DNA of 64,000 bases, taken from positions 1 through 64,000 of the forward strand of contig NZ_VEDO01000016.1 in the NCBI RefSeq assembly GCF_007677875.1, in the 5' to 3' direction. Numbering within the stretch: position 1 is the stretch's first letter; every line of letters starts with the position of its first letter. Made by a program: the position numbers and the translations under genes. Source of the stretch: Variovorax boronicumulans (lineage in GTDB: Bacteria; Pseudomonadota; Gammaproteobacteria; Burkholderiales; Burkholderiaceae_C). Shown here piece by piece: positions 8,260 to 15,655 of the stretch. Under the pieces are notes generated by a model. The model was given only the letters and a program-made list of their open reading frames with translations. It was not told the origin of the DNA and searched no databases.

Positions 8260-9036
8260 ATGACAGAACCCACCGCGCCGCTGGTGCTGCGCAGCCAGGA
8301 CGCCGCCGGCGTCCGCACCCTGACCCTGAACCGCCCCGATGCCTTCAACGCGCTCAGCGAGGCCATGCTGAAGGCATTGCTGGCCGAGCTGGATGCTGCG
8401 GCAGCTGATGCGTCGATGCGCGTGCTGGTGATTGCCGCTGCTGGCCGCGCCTTCTGTGCCGGCCATGATTTGAAGGAAATGCGGGCCGAGCCTTCGCTGG
8501 CTTACTACCAGCGCCTGTTCGCCCAGTGCACGAAGGTGATGCTGGCGATCCAGAAGCTGCCCGCGCCGGTGATCGCGCAGGTCCAGGGCATCGCGACGGC
8601 GGCCGGTTGCCAGCTCGTGGCCATGTGCGACCTGGCTGTGGCCGCCAGCGATGCGCGCTTCGCCGTCAGCGGCGTGAACCTGGGCCTGTTCTGCGCCACG
8701 CCCAGCGTGGCGCTGTCGCGCAACCTGCCGCGCAAGGCCGCGTTCGAGATGCTAGTCACCGGCGACTTCATCGGTGCCGAGGAGGCCCGCGCCAAGGGCC
8801 TCGTCAACCGGGTGGCCGCGCCCGAGGCATTGGCCGAGGCCGTGGCCGCACTGGCGGCCAGCATCGTGGCGAAGCCGCCCGTGGCACTGGCGATGGGCAA
8901 GGCCCTGTTCTACCGCCAGCTCGAAGTCGGCATGGCGGCCGCCTACCAGGACGCGGGCCAGACCATGGCCTGCAACATGATGGACGCCTGCGCGCTGGAC
9001 GGTGTGCAGGCCTTCATCGACAAGCGCCGGCGTTGA
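8260..9036 (+). CDS. Enoyl-CoA hydratase/isomerase family protein (ECHDC3-like)
   Basis: A crotonase-fold protein of 258 residues. The fold is clear: LTLNRPDAFNALSEAML, the oxyanion-hole segment GRAFCAGHDLKEM, GIATAAGCQLVAMCDLAVA and a C-terminal trimerisation tail. At the two positions where true hydratases have catalytic glutamates the sequence reads CQL (usually CEL) and SGVNLGLF (usually PEIxLG). It therefore resembles the ECHDC3-type branch and may not hydrate enoyl-CoA. I start it at ATG 8260, preceded by GGAGAC. A longer open frame runs back to 6307, but that part is a shadow of the acyl-CoA ligase. It lies divergent from a ferredoxin and downstream of the ligase. Substrate unknown. 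Confidence 0.85.
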   Translation: MTEPTAPLVLRSQDAAGVRTLTLNRPDAFNALSEAMLKALLAELDAAAADASMRVLVIAAAGRAFCAGHDLKEMRAEPSLAYYQRLFAQCTKVMLAIQKLPAPVIAQVQGIATAAGCQLVAMCDLAVAASDARFAVSGVNLGLFCATPSVALSRNLPRKAAFEMLVTGDFIGAEEARAKGLVNRVAAPEALAEAVAALAASIVAKPPVALAMGKALFYRQLEVGMAAAYQDAGQTMACNMMDACALDGVQAFIDKRRR

Positions 9037-9075
9037 GGCGTTGAGGCGCTGTGGCGGGCGGCTATGCTCGCCCGC

Positions 9076-9501
9076 ATGGAAACGAGTGAAGCCGCCCTGC
9101 TCGGGCGCGAATGGACGGCGCTGCATGGCGACTGCGAAGCCAGCGAGCGCAGTGCCTTGTGGATCAAGCTGGGAGCGGTGGCCCTGACCGCCACGGCCGT
9201 GGCCCTGAGCTTCGACGCCGTGCTGACCATCGTTCTGGTCGGTGTGCTGTGGCTGCAGGAGGCCATCGTGCGCACCGGCCAGGCCCGCCTGGTCGATCGC
9301 CTGCTCTACCTGGAGGGCCTGCTGCGCGACCCCATGGCCTCGCCGCGCGCGCCCTGCCAGCTGTATTCGGACTGGCAGGCGATGCGGCCAGGCACCATGG
9401 GGCTGGTTGCGCAATACCTCGCGGCCGCCGTCCGGCCCACGGTGGCGTTTCCGTACGCGGTGCTGCTGGTCGTCCTGCTGGCGTTGTCTGCCGCGGGGTG
9501 A
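9076..9501 (+). CDS. Small membrane protein of unknown function
   Basis: A 141-residue protein that I do not recognise. After a short acidic N-terminus (METSEAALL) it has a hydrophobic pair of segments at roughly residues 29-60 (AVALTATAVALSF and LTIVLVGVLWL). A soluble stretch of about 50 residues follows, with LYLEGLLRDP and YSDWQAMRPG, and then a final hydrophobic helix, FPYAVLLVVLLALSAAG, at the C-terminus. An in-frame ATG at 9064 is the alternative start; neither has a strong ribosome-binding site. It follows the enoyl-CoA hydratase-like gene by 39 nt and precedes a LysR gene on the same strand. Reading quality is moderate and no context predicts a role. Confidence 0.6.
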   Translation: METSEAALLGREWTALHGDCEASERSALWIKLGAVALTATAVALSFDAVLTIVLVGVLWLQEAIVRTGQARLVDRLLYLEGLLRDPMASPRAPCQLYSDWQAMRPGTMGLVAQYLAAAVRPTVAFPYAVLLVVLLALSAAG

Positions 9502-9552
9502 GACGCCGGATGCCACGCGTCCCCGGCATCGCCGTCGTTCCATAATGCGGTG

Positions 9553-10509
9553 ATGGAGACCAAGTGGCTCGAAGATTTCGTGAGCTTGGCCGAGACGCGC
9601 AGTTTCAGCCGCTCGGCCCAGCTGCGCCATGTGACGCAACCTGCGTTCTCGCGCCGCATCCAGGCCCTGGAGGCCTGGGCCGGCACCGACCTTGTGGACC
9701 GCAGCTCCTATCCGACGCGGCTCACGCCGGCCGGTGAGACGCTCTACACCCAGTCGCTGGAGATGCTGCAGGCGTTGCAGAGCACGCGCGCCATGCTGCG
9801 CGGCCACAACTCCGCGGGGCAGGACGTAATCGAGTTCGCCGTGCCGCACACACTGGCCTTCACCTTCTTTCCGGCCTGGGTCACGAGCTTGCGTGAGAAG
9901 TTCGGCCCGCTCAAGAGCCGGCTCATCGCGCTGAACGTGCACGACGCCGTGATGCGCCTGGTCGAGGGCAGCTGCGACCTGCTGATCGCCTACCACCACA
10001 GCTCGCAGCCATTCCAGCTGGCCGCCAACCGTTACGAAATGGTGAGCCTGGGACGTGAGGTCATGGCGCCGTACGTGAAGGCCGACGCCGACGGGGCGCC
10101 GATGTACCAGTTGCCAGGCCGGCCCGGCCAGTTGCTGCCCTACCTGGGCTATGCGCCGGGCGCCTACATGGGGCAGATGGTGGACATGCTGCTCAAGCAG
10201 TCGCCCACGCCCATCCACCTGGACCGGGTGTACGAGACCGACATGTCCGAAGGCCTCAAGGCCATGGCGCTGGAAGGCCACGGCATCGCGTTCCTGCCCT
10301 ACAGCGCGGTCAAGAAGGAGCTGCGCGCGCGCCGTCTCGTCAGCGCCGCGCCGGCCGGCATGCCGGGCATGGAGATGACCCTGGACGTCCGGGCCTACCG
10401 CGAAAAGCCGGGGACGCATGCCGTGCCCAAGCGCTCGGCCCAGGCGCTGTGGACCTACCTGGTCGAAACCGCCGGACCGCGCGGCTCCGAGGCATCGGGC
10501 GCGGCGTGA
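9553..10509 (+). CDS. LysR-family transcriptional regulator
   Basis: A 318-residue LysR regulator. The N-terminal winged helix-turn-helix occupies residues 1-60 (METKWLEDFVSLAETRSFSRSAQ, then QPAFSRRIQALEAWAGTDLV). A type II periplasmic-binding-like effector domain follows from about residue 90, with LEGHGIAFLPYSAVKKEL near the end. I use ATG 9553; a GTG immediately precedes it. There is no divergent gene in the 50-bp upstream gap, which is unusual for the family, so its target is not obvious. The downstream glt operon, 309 bp away, is a possible target. A GATGCC-N10-GGCATC dyad at 9509-9530 lies in its own promoter region. Confidence 0.9.
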   Translation: METKWLEDFVSLAETRSFSRSAQLRHVTQPAFSRRIQALEAWAGTDLVDRSSYPTRLTPAGETLYTQSLEMLQALQSTRAMLRGHNSAGQDVIEFAVPHTLAFTFFPAWVTSLREKFGPLKSRLIALNVHDAVMRLVEGSCDLLIAYHHSSQPFQLAANRYEMVSLGREVMAPYVKADADGAPMYQLPGRPGQLLPYLGYAPGAYMGQMVDMLLKQSPTPIHLDRVYETDMSEGLKAMALEGHGIAFLPYSAVKKELRARRLVSAAPAGMPGMEMTLDVRAYREKPGTHAVPKRSAQALWTYLVETAGPRGSEASGAA

Positions 10510-10818
10510 GATTATTCGTTTCTTGCATCCGGCCGCATCCAATCGGCATTGGCTTGAATACCGCCGAGGACCTTACAGTCCGCGGCGCCCGGTGTGGACA
10601 GCGGAGTCTGGCATGCAAGCTGCTTGCGCTCCTGCCCATGCAGCGACCCAGACCTTTTTCAAAGATTGCAGCGGCAGCACGACCGCAATGAGAGACAAGC
10701 ACATTGCCACAGTTTTCACGGAGTTTTCGTGTTGGCGAGAGGCATGCGGGTATCTCCGCTGACGCCGTGATCCTGGTTTAAGGTCTTATTTCCCTTCCGT
10801 TTTCTTAGGAGAGATTGA
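10510..10818 (+). other. 309-bp non-coding region upstream of gltI
   Basis: I find no convincing gene here. The region is less GC-rich than its surroundings towards its 3' end and holds the promoter and leader of the glutamate/aspartate transporter operon. A ribosome-binding site AGGAGAG lies at 10807-10813, six bases before the gltI start. A GCAAGC-T-GCTTGC dyad is at 10615-10627. Two GTTTTC-containing half-repeats (GTTTTCACG, GTTTTCGTG) lie around 10712-10730. I could not fix a single best -35/-10 pair. Confidence 0.5.
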
Positions 10819-11715
10819 ATGAAGAAGCACATCCTCGCCATCGTGTGCACGGCATTGGCCGCGGGCGGCGCTTTCGCGCAAAGCAACGACACGCTGGCGA
10901 AGATCAAGGCCAGTGGCAGCATCAGCCTCGGCGTGCGCGACTCCTCCGCCCTGTCCTATACCCTGGGCAATGGCAAGTACGTCGGTTTCCACACTGAAAT
11001 GGGCGAACGCATCATCGCCGACCTGTCCAAGGCCGCCGGCAAGGAACTGAAGATCCAGTACACGCCCGTCACCTCGCAGAACCGCATCCCGCTGGTGCAG
11101 AACGGCACGGTCGACCTGGAGTGCGGCTCCACCACCAACAACGCCACGCGTGCCAAGGACGTGTCCTTCGCCGTGACGACCTATGTGGAGGAGGTGCGCA
11201 TCCTGACCAAGGCCAACTCGGGCATCAACGGCATCGCCGACCTCAAGGGCAAGACGGTGGCCACGACCACCGGCACCACCTCGGTGCAGACCCTGCGCAA
11301 GAACAAGCGCGCCGAAGGCATCGACTTCAGGGAAGTCATGGGCAAAGACCACGCCGACAGCTTCCTGCTGCTCGAGTCGGGCCGTGCCGACGCTTTTGTC
11401 ATGGACGGCTCCATCCTGGCGGCCAACGCCTCCAAGTCGCGCAACCCGGCCGACTTCAAGATCGTTGGCGAAGTGCTGTCGGTCGAGCCGATTGCGTGCA
11501 TGCTGCGCAAGGACGACCCGGCCTTCAAGAAGGCCGTGGACGACAGCATCAAGCGCCAGATCGCCGACGGTTCGCTGGCCAAGCTGTACGACAAGTGGTT
11601 CATGCAGCCCATCCCGCCGACCAACACCAAGATCGGCCTGCCGATGTCCGAGGCGACCAAGGAAGCCTGGGCGCATCCGAATGACAAGCCCATGGAAGAT
11701 TACGCAGCCAAGTAA
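10819..11715 (+). CDS. gltI: Glutamate/aspartate ABC transporter periplasmic binding protein
   Basis: A type II binding protein of 298 residues with a clear signal peptide (MKKHILAIVCTALAAGGAFAQ). It captures acidic amino acids in the periplasm and passes them to the GltJK membrane pair. SGSISLGVRDSSALSYTLG, VDLECGSTTNNATR and the closing PMEDYAAK-type tail match GltI/AatJ proteins; the ECGSTTNN motif contributes to carboxylate binding in the family. The strong AGGAGAG site and its position at the head of the operon support the start. A terminator-like hairpin follows it before gltJ, so it should be made in excess of the membrane subunits. Confidence 0.92.
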   Translation: MKKHILAIVCTALAAGGAFAQSNDTLAKIKASGSISLGVRDSSALSYTLGNGKYVGFHTEMGERIIADLSKAAGKELKIQYTPVTSQNRIPLVQNGTVDLECGSTTNNATRAKDVSFAVTTYVEEVRILTKANSGINGIADLKGKTVATTTGTTSVQTLRKNKRAEGIDFREVMGKDHADSFLLLESGRADAFVMDGSILAANASKSRNPADFKIVGEVLSVEPIACMLRKDDPAFKKAVDDSIKRQIADGSLAKLYDKWFMQPIPPTNTKIGLPMSEATKEAWAHPNDKPMEDYAAK

Positions 11716-11736
11716 TCTGCGCTGGGTGAGGCACTG

Positions 11737-11766
11737 AACGCCCGCCGATTCGAGCGGGCGTTTTTT
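11737..11766 (+). terminator. Intrinsic terminator/attenuator between gltI and gltJ
   Basis: AACGCCCGC and GCGGGCGTT form a nine-base-pair stem around a short loop (CGATTCGA region), followed at once by TTTTTT. It lies 21 bp after gltI and about 46 bp before gltJ. Partial read-through would give high binding-protein and low permease expression, the common pattern in ABC operons. Confidence 0.85.
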
Positions 11767-11812
11767 GTGCCGGGACCGAAATCCAAAGACGACGACAACA
11801 GAGGAGTTCCCG

Positions 11813-12538
11813 ATGGGAAATTGGGATTGGCAGGTCTACCTGCAGGATCCGGGCGGCAAGGACCCGACCTACTTGCAATGGATGCTATCTGCCTGGGGCT
11901 GGACCATCTCCGTCGCCCTGTCGGCGCTGCTGGTGGCGCTGGTCGTGGGCTCGCTGATCGGCATTCTGCGCACCTTGCCGAACAGCCCTGGCTGGGTGCG
12001 TTTCGGCAACGCCTGGGTGGAACTCTTCCGCAACATTCCGCTGCTGGTGCAGATCTTCTTGTGGTACCACGTGGTGCCAGCGATCTTCACGGCCGCACGC
12101 GACGTGCCGCCCTTCGTGCTCGTGGTGCTGGCGCTGGGCTTCTTCACCTCGGCGCGGATCGCCGAGCAACTGCGGGCCGGCATCCAGGCGTTGCCACGCG
12201 GGCAACGCTACGCCGGCATGGCCATGGGATTCACCACCTGGCAGTACTACCGCTACGTGATTCTGCCCATGGCCTACCGCATGATCCTGCCGCCGCTGAC
12301 CAGCGAGTCCATGAACATCTTCAAGAACTCCTCGGTCGCGTTCGCCGTGTCGATCCCTGAACTCACGCAGTTCGCCATGCAGGCGGGCGAGGAAACTGCC
12401 CGCCCTATCGAGATGTACCTGGGCGTGACGATCCTCTACATCATCTCTGCCATGGTGATCAACCGCTTGATGGCCTTCATCGAAAAGCGCGCGCGCGTGC
12501 CGGGCTTCGTGGCAGCCGGCGGAACGGGGGGTCATTGA
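11813..12538 (+). CDS. gltJ: Glutamate/aspartate ABC transporter permease GltJ
   Basis: An inner-membrane permease of 241 residues of the HisMQ/GltJK class. A soluble N-terminus precedes the first membrane helix (WTISVALSALLVALVVGSLIG). The ABC-contact EAA loop reads LRAGIQALPRGQRYAGMAMG, followed by NIFKNSSVAFAVSIPELT, which is typical of acidic amino-acid permeases. I use ATG 11813, which has GAGGAGTTCCCG before it; the frame is open back to 11765 but that part includes the terminator. The stop lies one base before the gltK start, so translation is probably coupled. Confidence 0.9.
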   Translation: MGNWDWQVYLQDPGGKDPTYLQWMLSAWGWTISVALSALLVALVVGSLIGILRTLPNSPGWVRFGNAWVELFRNIPLLVQIFLWYHVVPAIFTAARDVPPFVLVVLALGFFTSARIAEQLRAGIQALPRGQRYAGMAMGFTTWQYYRYVILPMAYRMILPPLTSESMNIFKNSSVAFAVSIPELTQFAMQAGEETARPIEMYLGVTILYIISAMVINRLMAFIEKRARVPGFVAAGGTGGH

Positions 12539-12539
12539 G

Positions 12540-13205
12540 ATGAATCTCGACTTCGGCTTCTACAACTGGAGCGTCATCACCGACTTCGTGCTGAAGGGCT
12601 TTTACTTCAGCGTGTTTCTCACCGTGGTGGCCACGCTGGGCGGCATCTTTTTCGGCACGCTGCTGGCGCTGATGCGCCTGTCCGGCAAGAAGTGGCTCGA
12701 CGCTCCTGCAGCCATCTACGTCAACGGCATGCGCAGCATCCCGCTGGTGATGGTGATCTTGTGGTTCTTCCTGATCGTGCCCTTCATCATCGGACGGCCC
12801 ATCGGCGCGGAGCTTTCCGCCATCATCACCTTCATCGCGTTCGAGGCCGCCTACTTCTCGGAGATCATGCGCGCGGGCATCCAGTCGATCCCGCGCGGCC
12901 AGGTCTTTGCCGGCCAGGCCATGGGCATGACCTACAAGCAGAACATGACGCTCGTGATCCTGCCGCAGGCCTTCCGCAACATGCTGCCTGTGCTGCTGAC
13001 GCAGACCATCATCCTGTTCCAGGACACCTCGCTGGTCTACGCCATCGGCGCCTACGACATGCTCAAGGGCTTCGAGACGGCAGGCAAGAATTTCGGCCGA
13101 CCGATCGAGTCCTACCTGCTCGCCGCGGTCGTCTACTTCGTGCTGTGCTATGCGCTGTCCTACCTGGTCAAGCGCCTGCACAAGAAGATCGCCATCATCC
13201 GCTGA
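12540..13205 (+). CDS. gltK: Glutamate/aspartate ABC transporter permease GltK
   Basis: The second permease subunit, 221 residues, pairing with GltJ to form the transmembrane channel. Helices begin at about residue 20 (GFYFSVFLTVVATLGGIFFG). NGMRSIPLVMVILWFFLIVPF and the EAA loop MRAGIQSIPRGQVFAGQAMGM are characteristic. TIILFQDTSLVYAIGAYD corresponds to the NSS/DTSL segment of the family. It follows gltJ after one base and precedes gltL by 27 bases. Confidence 0.9.
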   Translation: MNLDFGFYNWSVITDFVLKGFYFSVFLTVVATLGGIFFGTLLALMRLSGKKWLDAPAAIYVNGMRSIPLVMVILWFFLIVPFIIGRPIGAELSAIITFIAFEAAYFSEIMRAGIQSIPRGQVFAGQAMGMTYKQNMTLVILPQAFRNMLPVLLTQTIILFQDTSLVYAIGAYDMLKGFETAGKNFGRPIESYLLAAVVYFVLCYALSYLVKRLHKKIAIIR

Positions 13206-13232
13206 ACACAAGCCTCGTCTGGAGAAAACCCA

Positions 13233-13982
13233 ATGGCTGAACAAATGATCCAAATCAAGGACGTGTCCAAGTGGTACGGCCCGGTGCAGGTACTGAACAA
13301 CTGCAACGTCAGCATCAACAAGGGCGACGTGGTCGTGGTCTGCGGTCCCTCAGGCTCGGGCAAGTCCACGCTGATCAAGACCGTCAACGCGCTGGAGCCG
13401 ATCCAGAAGGGCGAGATCATCGTCAACGGCGTCAAGGTCAGCGATCCCAAGACCGACCTGCCCAAGCTGCGCTCCAAGGTCGGCATGGTGTTCCAGCACT
13501 TCGAGCTGTTCCCGCACCTGTCGGTCACCGAGAACCTCACGATCGCGCAGATCAAGGTGCTGGGCCGCAGTGCCGACGAAGCCAAGACGCGCGGCCTCAA
13601 GATGCTGGACCGCGTGGGCCTGATGGCGCACAAGGACAAGTTCCCGGGCCAGCTGTCCGGTGGCCAGCAGCAGCGCGTCGCGATTGCACGTGCGCTGTCC
13701 ATGGACCCGATCGTGATGCTGTTCGACGAGCCCACCTCGGCGCTGGACCCCGAGATGGTCGGCGAGGTGCTGGACGTGATGGTGAGCCTGGCCAAGGAAG
13801 GCATGACCATGATGTGCGTGACCCACGAGATGGGCTTTGCGCGCAAGGTCGCCAGCCGCGTGATCTTCATCGACGTGGGCGGCCGCATCCTGGAAGACTG
13901 CTCCAAGGAAGAGTTCTTCGGCAATCCCGAGGCGCGCCAGCCGCGCACCAAGGACTTCCTGAACAAGATCCTGCAGCACTGA
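13233..13982 (+). CDS. gltL: Glutamate/aspartate ABC transporter ATPase GltL
   Basis: The cytoplasmic ATPase of the system, 249 residues. Walker A is GPSGSGKST at about residues 34-42, the Q-loop is [14 protein letters not shown], the signature is [15 protein letters not shown], Walker B is [14 protein letters not shown], and the switch histidine is in [10 protein letters not shown]. All key residues are intact. The ATG is preceded by GGAGAAAACCCA. It closes the operon and is followed by a stable hairpin. Confidence 0.93.
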   Translation: MAEQMIQIKDVSKWYGPVQVLNNCNVSINKGDVVVVCGPSGSGKSTLIKTVNALEPIQKGEIIVNGVKVSDPKTDLPKLRSKVGMVFQHFELFPHLSVTENLTIAQIKVLGRSADEAKTRGLKMLDRVGLMAHKDKFPGQLSGGQQQRVAIARALSMDPIVMLFDEPTSALDPEMVGEVLDVMVSLAKEGMTMMCVTHEMGFARKVASRVIFIDVGGRILEDCSKEEFFGNPEARQPRTKDFLNKILQH

Positions 13983-14001
13983 GCAGGTCCATGCCTCGTT
14001 G

Positions 14002-14030
14002 CAACGCCGGGTTCGCCCGGCGTTGTCGTT
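14002..14030 (+). terminator. Stem-loop after gltL
   Basis: CAACGCCGGG and CCCGGCGTTG form a perfect ten-base-pair stem closed by a TTCG tetraloop, 19 bp after gltL. The following TCGTT is only weakly T-rich, so termination efficiency is uncertain, but position and stability fit an operon end. Confidence 0.7.
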
Positions 14031-14200
14031 CATGCAGGTCGCACGGCCAAAGCGGTTAAGCCCCGTCTAAGGGCGGGTTCTTAGGATGACCATGCCTGCA
14101 GACGTTCAACAGAACACGCAGGACGAAGCCTCCGGCAGCCGGCGCCCACGACGGCGGCGGCCGGTCAGGACAACATTCACCGCACCACCGCAAGACGACC

Positions 14201-14548
14201 ATGAACGCTCTCACCCGCCTCTCCCTCAGTGCCATCGCCGCCATCGCAGCCTCGGGGGCCTTTGCCCAGGCGCCCGCAGCAACCGCGCCGGCCAAGCCGA
14301 TCGTGCAGACCACCTGTGCCGACTATGTGGGCCTCCAGGAAACCGTGAAGCCGAAGTTCATTTACTACGCTGTGGGCCACGCCCAGAACGGTCGAAAGGA
14401 AGTGGTCTTCGACGAAGTGGCTGTCGAGAAGATCAAACCCGAACTCGACCAGTACTGCGCGGTGAACCTCACCAAGTCGGCCTACGACAAGGTGATGGCC
14501 AGCAGCATGGCCTCCGATCCGGTCGGCCGGACCAAGCACGGCAAGTGA
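14201..14548 (+). CDS. HdeA-like periplasmic acid-stress chaperone
   Basis: A small secreted protein of 115 residues. The signal peptide (MNALTRLSLSAIAAIAASGAFAQ) and an alanine/proline linker are followed by a domain starting TTCADYVGLQETVKPKF. It closes with DQYCAVNLTKSAYDKVM. The two cysteines fit the single disulfide of HdeA/HdeB proteins, which unfold at low pH and hold denatured periplasmic proteins. The wording around both cysteines is close to HdeA rather than HdeB as I know them. It is a single gene between the glt operon and the TRAP operon, without the hdeD or hdeB partners of enterobacteria. Confidence 0.75.
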   Translation: MNALTRLSLSAIAAIAASGAFAQAPAATAPAKPIVQTTCADYVGLQETVKPKFIYYAVGHAQNGRKEVVFDEVAVEKIKPELDQYCAVNLTKSAYDKVMASSMASDPVGRTKHGK

Positions 14549-14556
14549 GTGCGCAG

Positions 14557-14588
14557 GTCCGGCGGCAGCGCGGCGCGCGCCGCCGGAC
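14557..14588. terminator. Strong stem-loop between convergent genes
   Basis: GTCCGGCGGC and GCCGCCGGAC form a perfect ten-base-pair stem with a 12-base GC-rich loop in the 46-bp gap between the HdeA-like gene (plus) and the TRAP binding protein gene (minus). There is no T-tract on either side, so it may act as a bidirectional 3'-end stabiliser rather than a classical terminator. Confidence 0.5.
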
Positions 14589-14594
14589 GCTCGC

Positions 14595-15629
14595 TCATCT
14601 GGGCCGCGCGGCGATGGCTTTCTCTGCCTTGTCGACGAGGCCGCTGCCGATCTGCGCCTTCCACTTGGTGTAGACCGGCCGCGTGGCCTTCACGAAGGCG
14701 TCGCGCTCCGCGGCGCTCAGCTGGGTCACCGTCACACCGAAGCCGGCGATGTCCTTGAGCAAGGGCTTTTCGGCCTCGACCAGGCCCTTGCGCGCCAGTG
14801 CGACCTCTTCCTTGCCCGCGTCCAACGCGGCCTTGCGCACGATCTCGCGGTCGGCCGGCGTCCAGGACTCCCAGATCTCCTTGTTGACCACGAAGATCAG
14901 CGGGTCGGCCATGTAGCCCCAGGTGGTCACGAACTTCTGGCCCATGTTGTGCAGCTTGAGCACGGGGAACATGAACAGCGGATTCTCTTGGCCGTCCACG
15001 GCGCCGCTGGCCAGCGCGGGCTGGGCGTCGGCCCAGCTCATCTGCGTGGGGTTGGCGCCCAGCGCCGTGAAGGTGTCGGCGAACAGCGGCGAGCCGACCA
15101 CGCGCAGCTTCATGCCCTTCAAGTCCTCCGGCGACTTGATCGGCCGCTTGGAGTTGGTGATCTCGCGGTAGCCGTTTTCGCCCCAGGCCAGCGGCACCAC
15201 GCCGGCCTTCTCGAGCCGCGCGAACAGGTCCTTGCCGACCTCGCCCTGGGTGAGCGCGTCCACGGCCGCGTAGTCGGGCATCAGGAAGGGCAGCGAGAAC
15301 AGGTTCAACTCCTTGACCTGCGGCGACCAGTTGATCGTGGAGCCCACGGCCATGTCGATCACGCCCTGGCGCAGCGCACTGAACTCGCGGGTCTGGTCGC
15401 CCTGGATCAGCGAGACGCCGGGGTACAGCTTGATGTTGATGCGGCCCTGGGTGCGCTCCTTGACCATGTCGGCCCAGAGCTTGCCGGCCATGCCCCAGGG
15501 CGTGGGCGGGCCCAGCACCAGCGAGAGTTTGTACTCGGCCTTGTAGTTCTGGGCGGCGGCCGGCGCCGAGAAGCTGCCCATCGCCGTGGCAAGGGCGGCC
15601 AGCGCGAGCAGGGAGCGGCGGAAATTCAT
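14595..15629 (-). CDS. TRAP transporter substrate-binding protein (DctP family)
   Basis: A periplasmic binding protein of 344 residues for a TRAP (sodium-driven) transporter. The signal peptide ends near APAAAQ. YKLSLVLGPPTPWGMAGKLWADMVKER and the conserved arginine segment KGMKLRVVGSPLFADTF match the DctP fold, where that arginine pairs with the substrate carboxylate. WADAQPALASGAVDGQENP is also typical. It is the last gene of a minus-strand operon after the small and large membrane subunits, an order seen in many TRAP clusters. GGAGAC precedes the ATG. The substrate is an organic acid of unknown identity. Confidence 0.9.
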   Translation of the reverse strand: MNFRRSLLALAALATAMGSFSAPAAAQNYKAEYKLSLVLGPPTPWGMAGKLWADMVKERTQGRINIKLYPGVSLIQGDQTREFSALRQGVIDMAVGSTINWSPQVKELNLFSLPFLMPDYAAVDALTQGEVGKDLFARLEKAGVVPLAWGENGYREITNSKRPIKSPEDLKGMKLRVVGSPLFADTFTALGANPTQMSWADAQPALASGAVDGQENPLFMFPVLKLHNMGQKFVTTWGYMADPLIFVVNKEIWESWTPADREIVRKAALDAGKEEVALARKGLVEAEKPLLKDIAGFGVTVTQLSAAERDAFVKATRPVYTKWKAQIGSGLVDKAEKAIAARPR

Positions 15630-15655
15630 GGACAGGTCTCCTAGGGTTGGGATCA

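Noticed and set aside
6307-9036. 909-codon open frame spanning the second acyl-CoA ligase and the hydratase-like gene
   Set aside because: Its first two thirds are an alanine/arginine/glycine-rich shadow of the ligase, whose own frame has all family motifs. Only the last 258 codons are a real protein.
9509-9530. GATGCC-N10-GGCATC dyad before the LysR gene at 9553 as its operator
   Set aside because: Spacing does not fit T-N11-A and there is no divergent target gene; it may be chance in GC-rich DNA.
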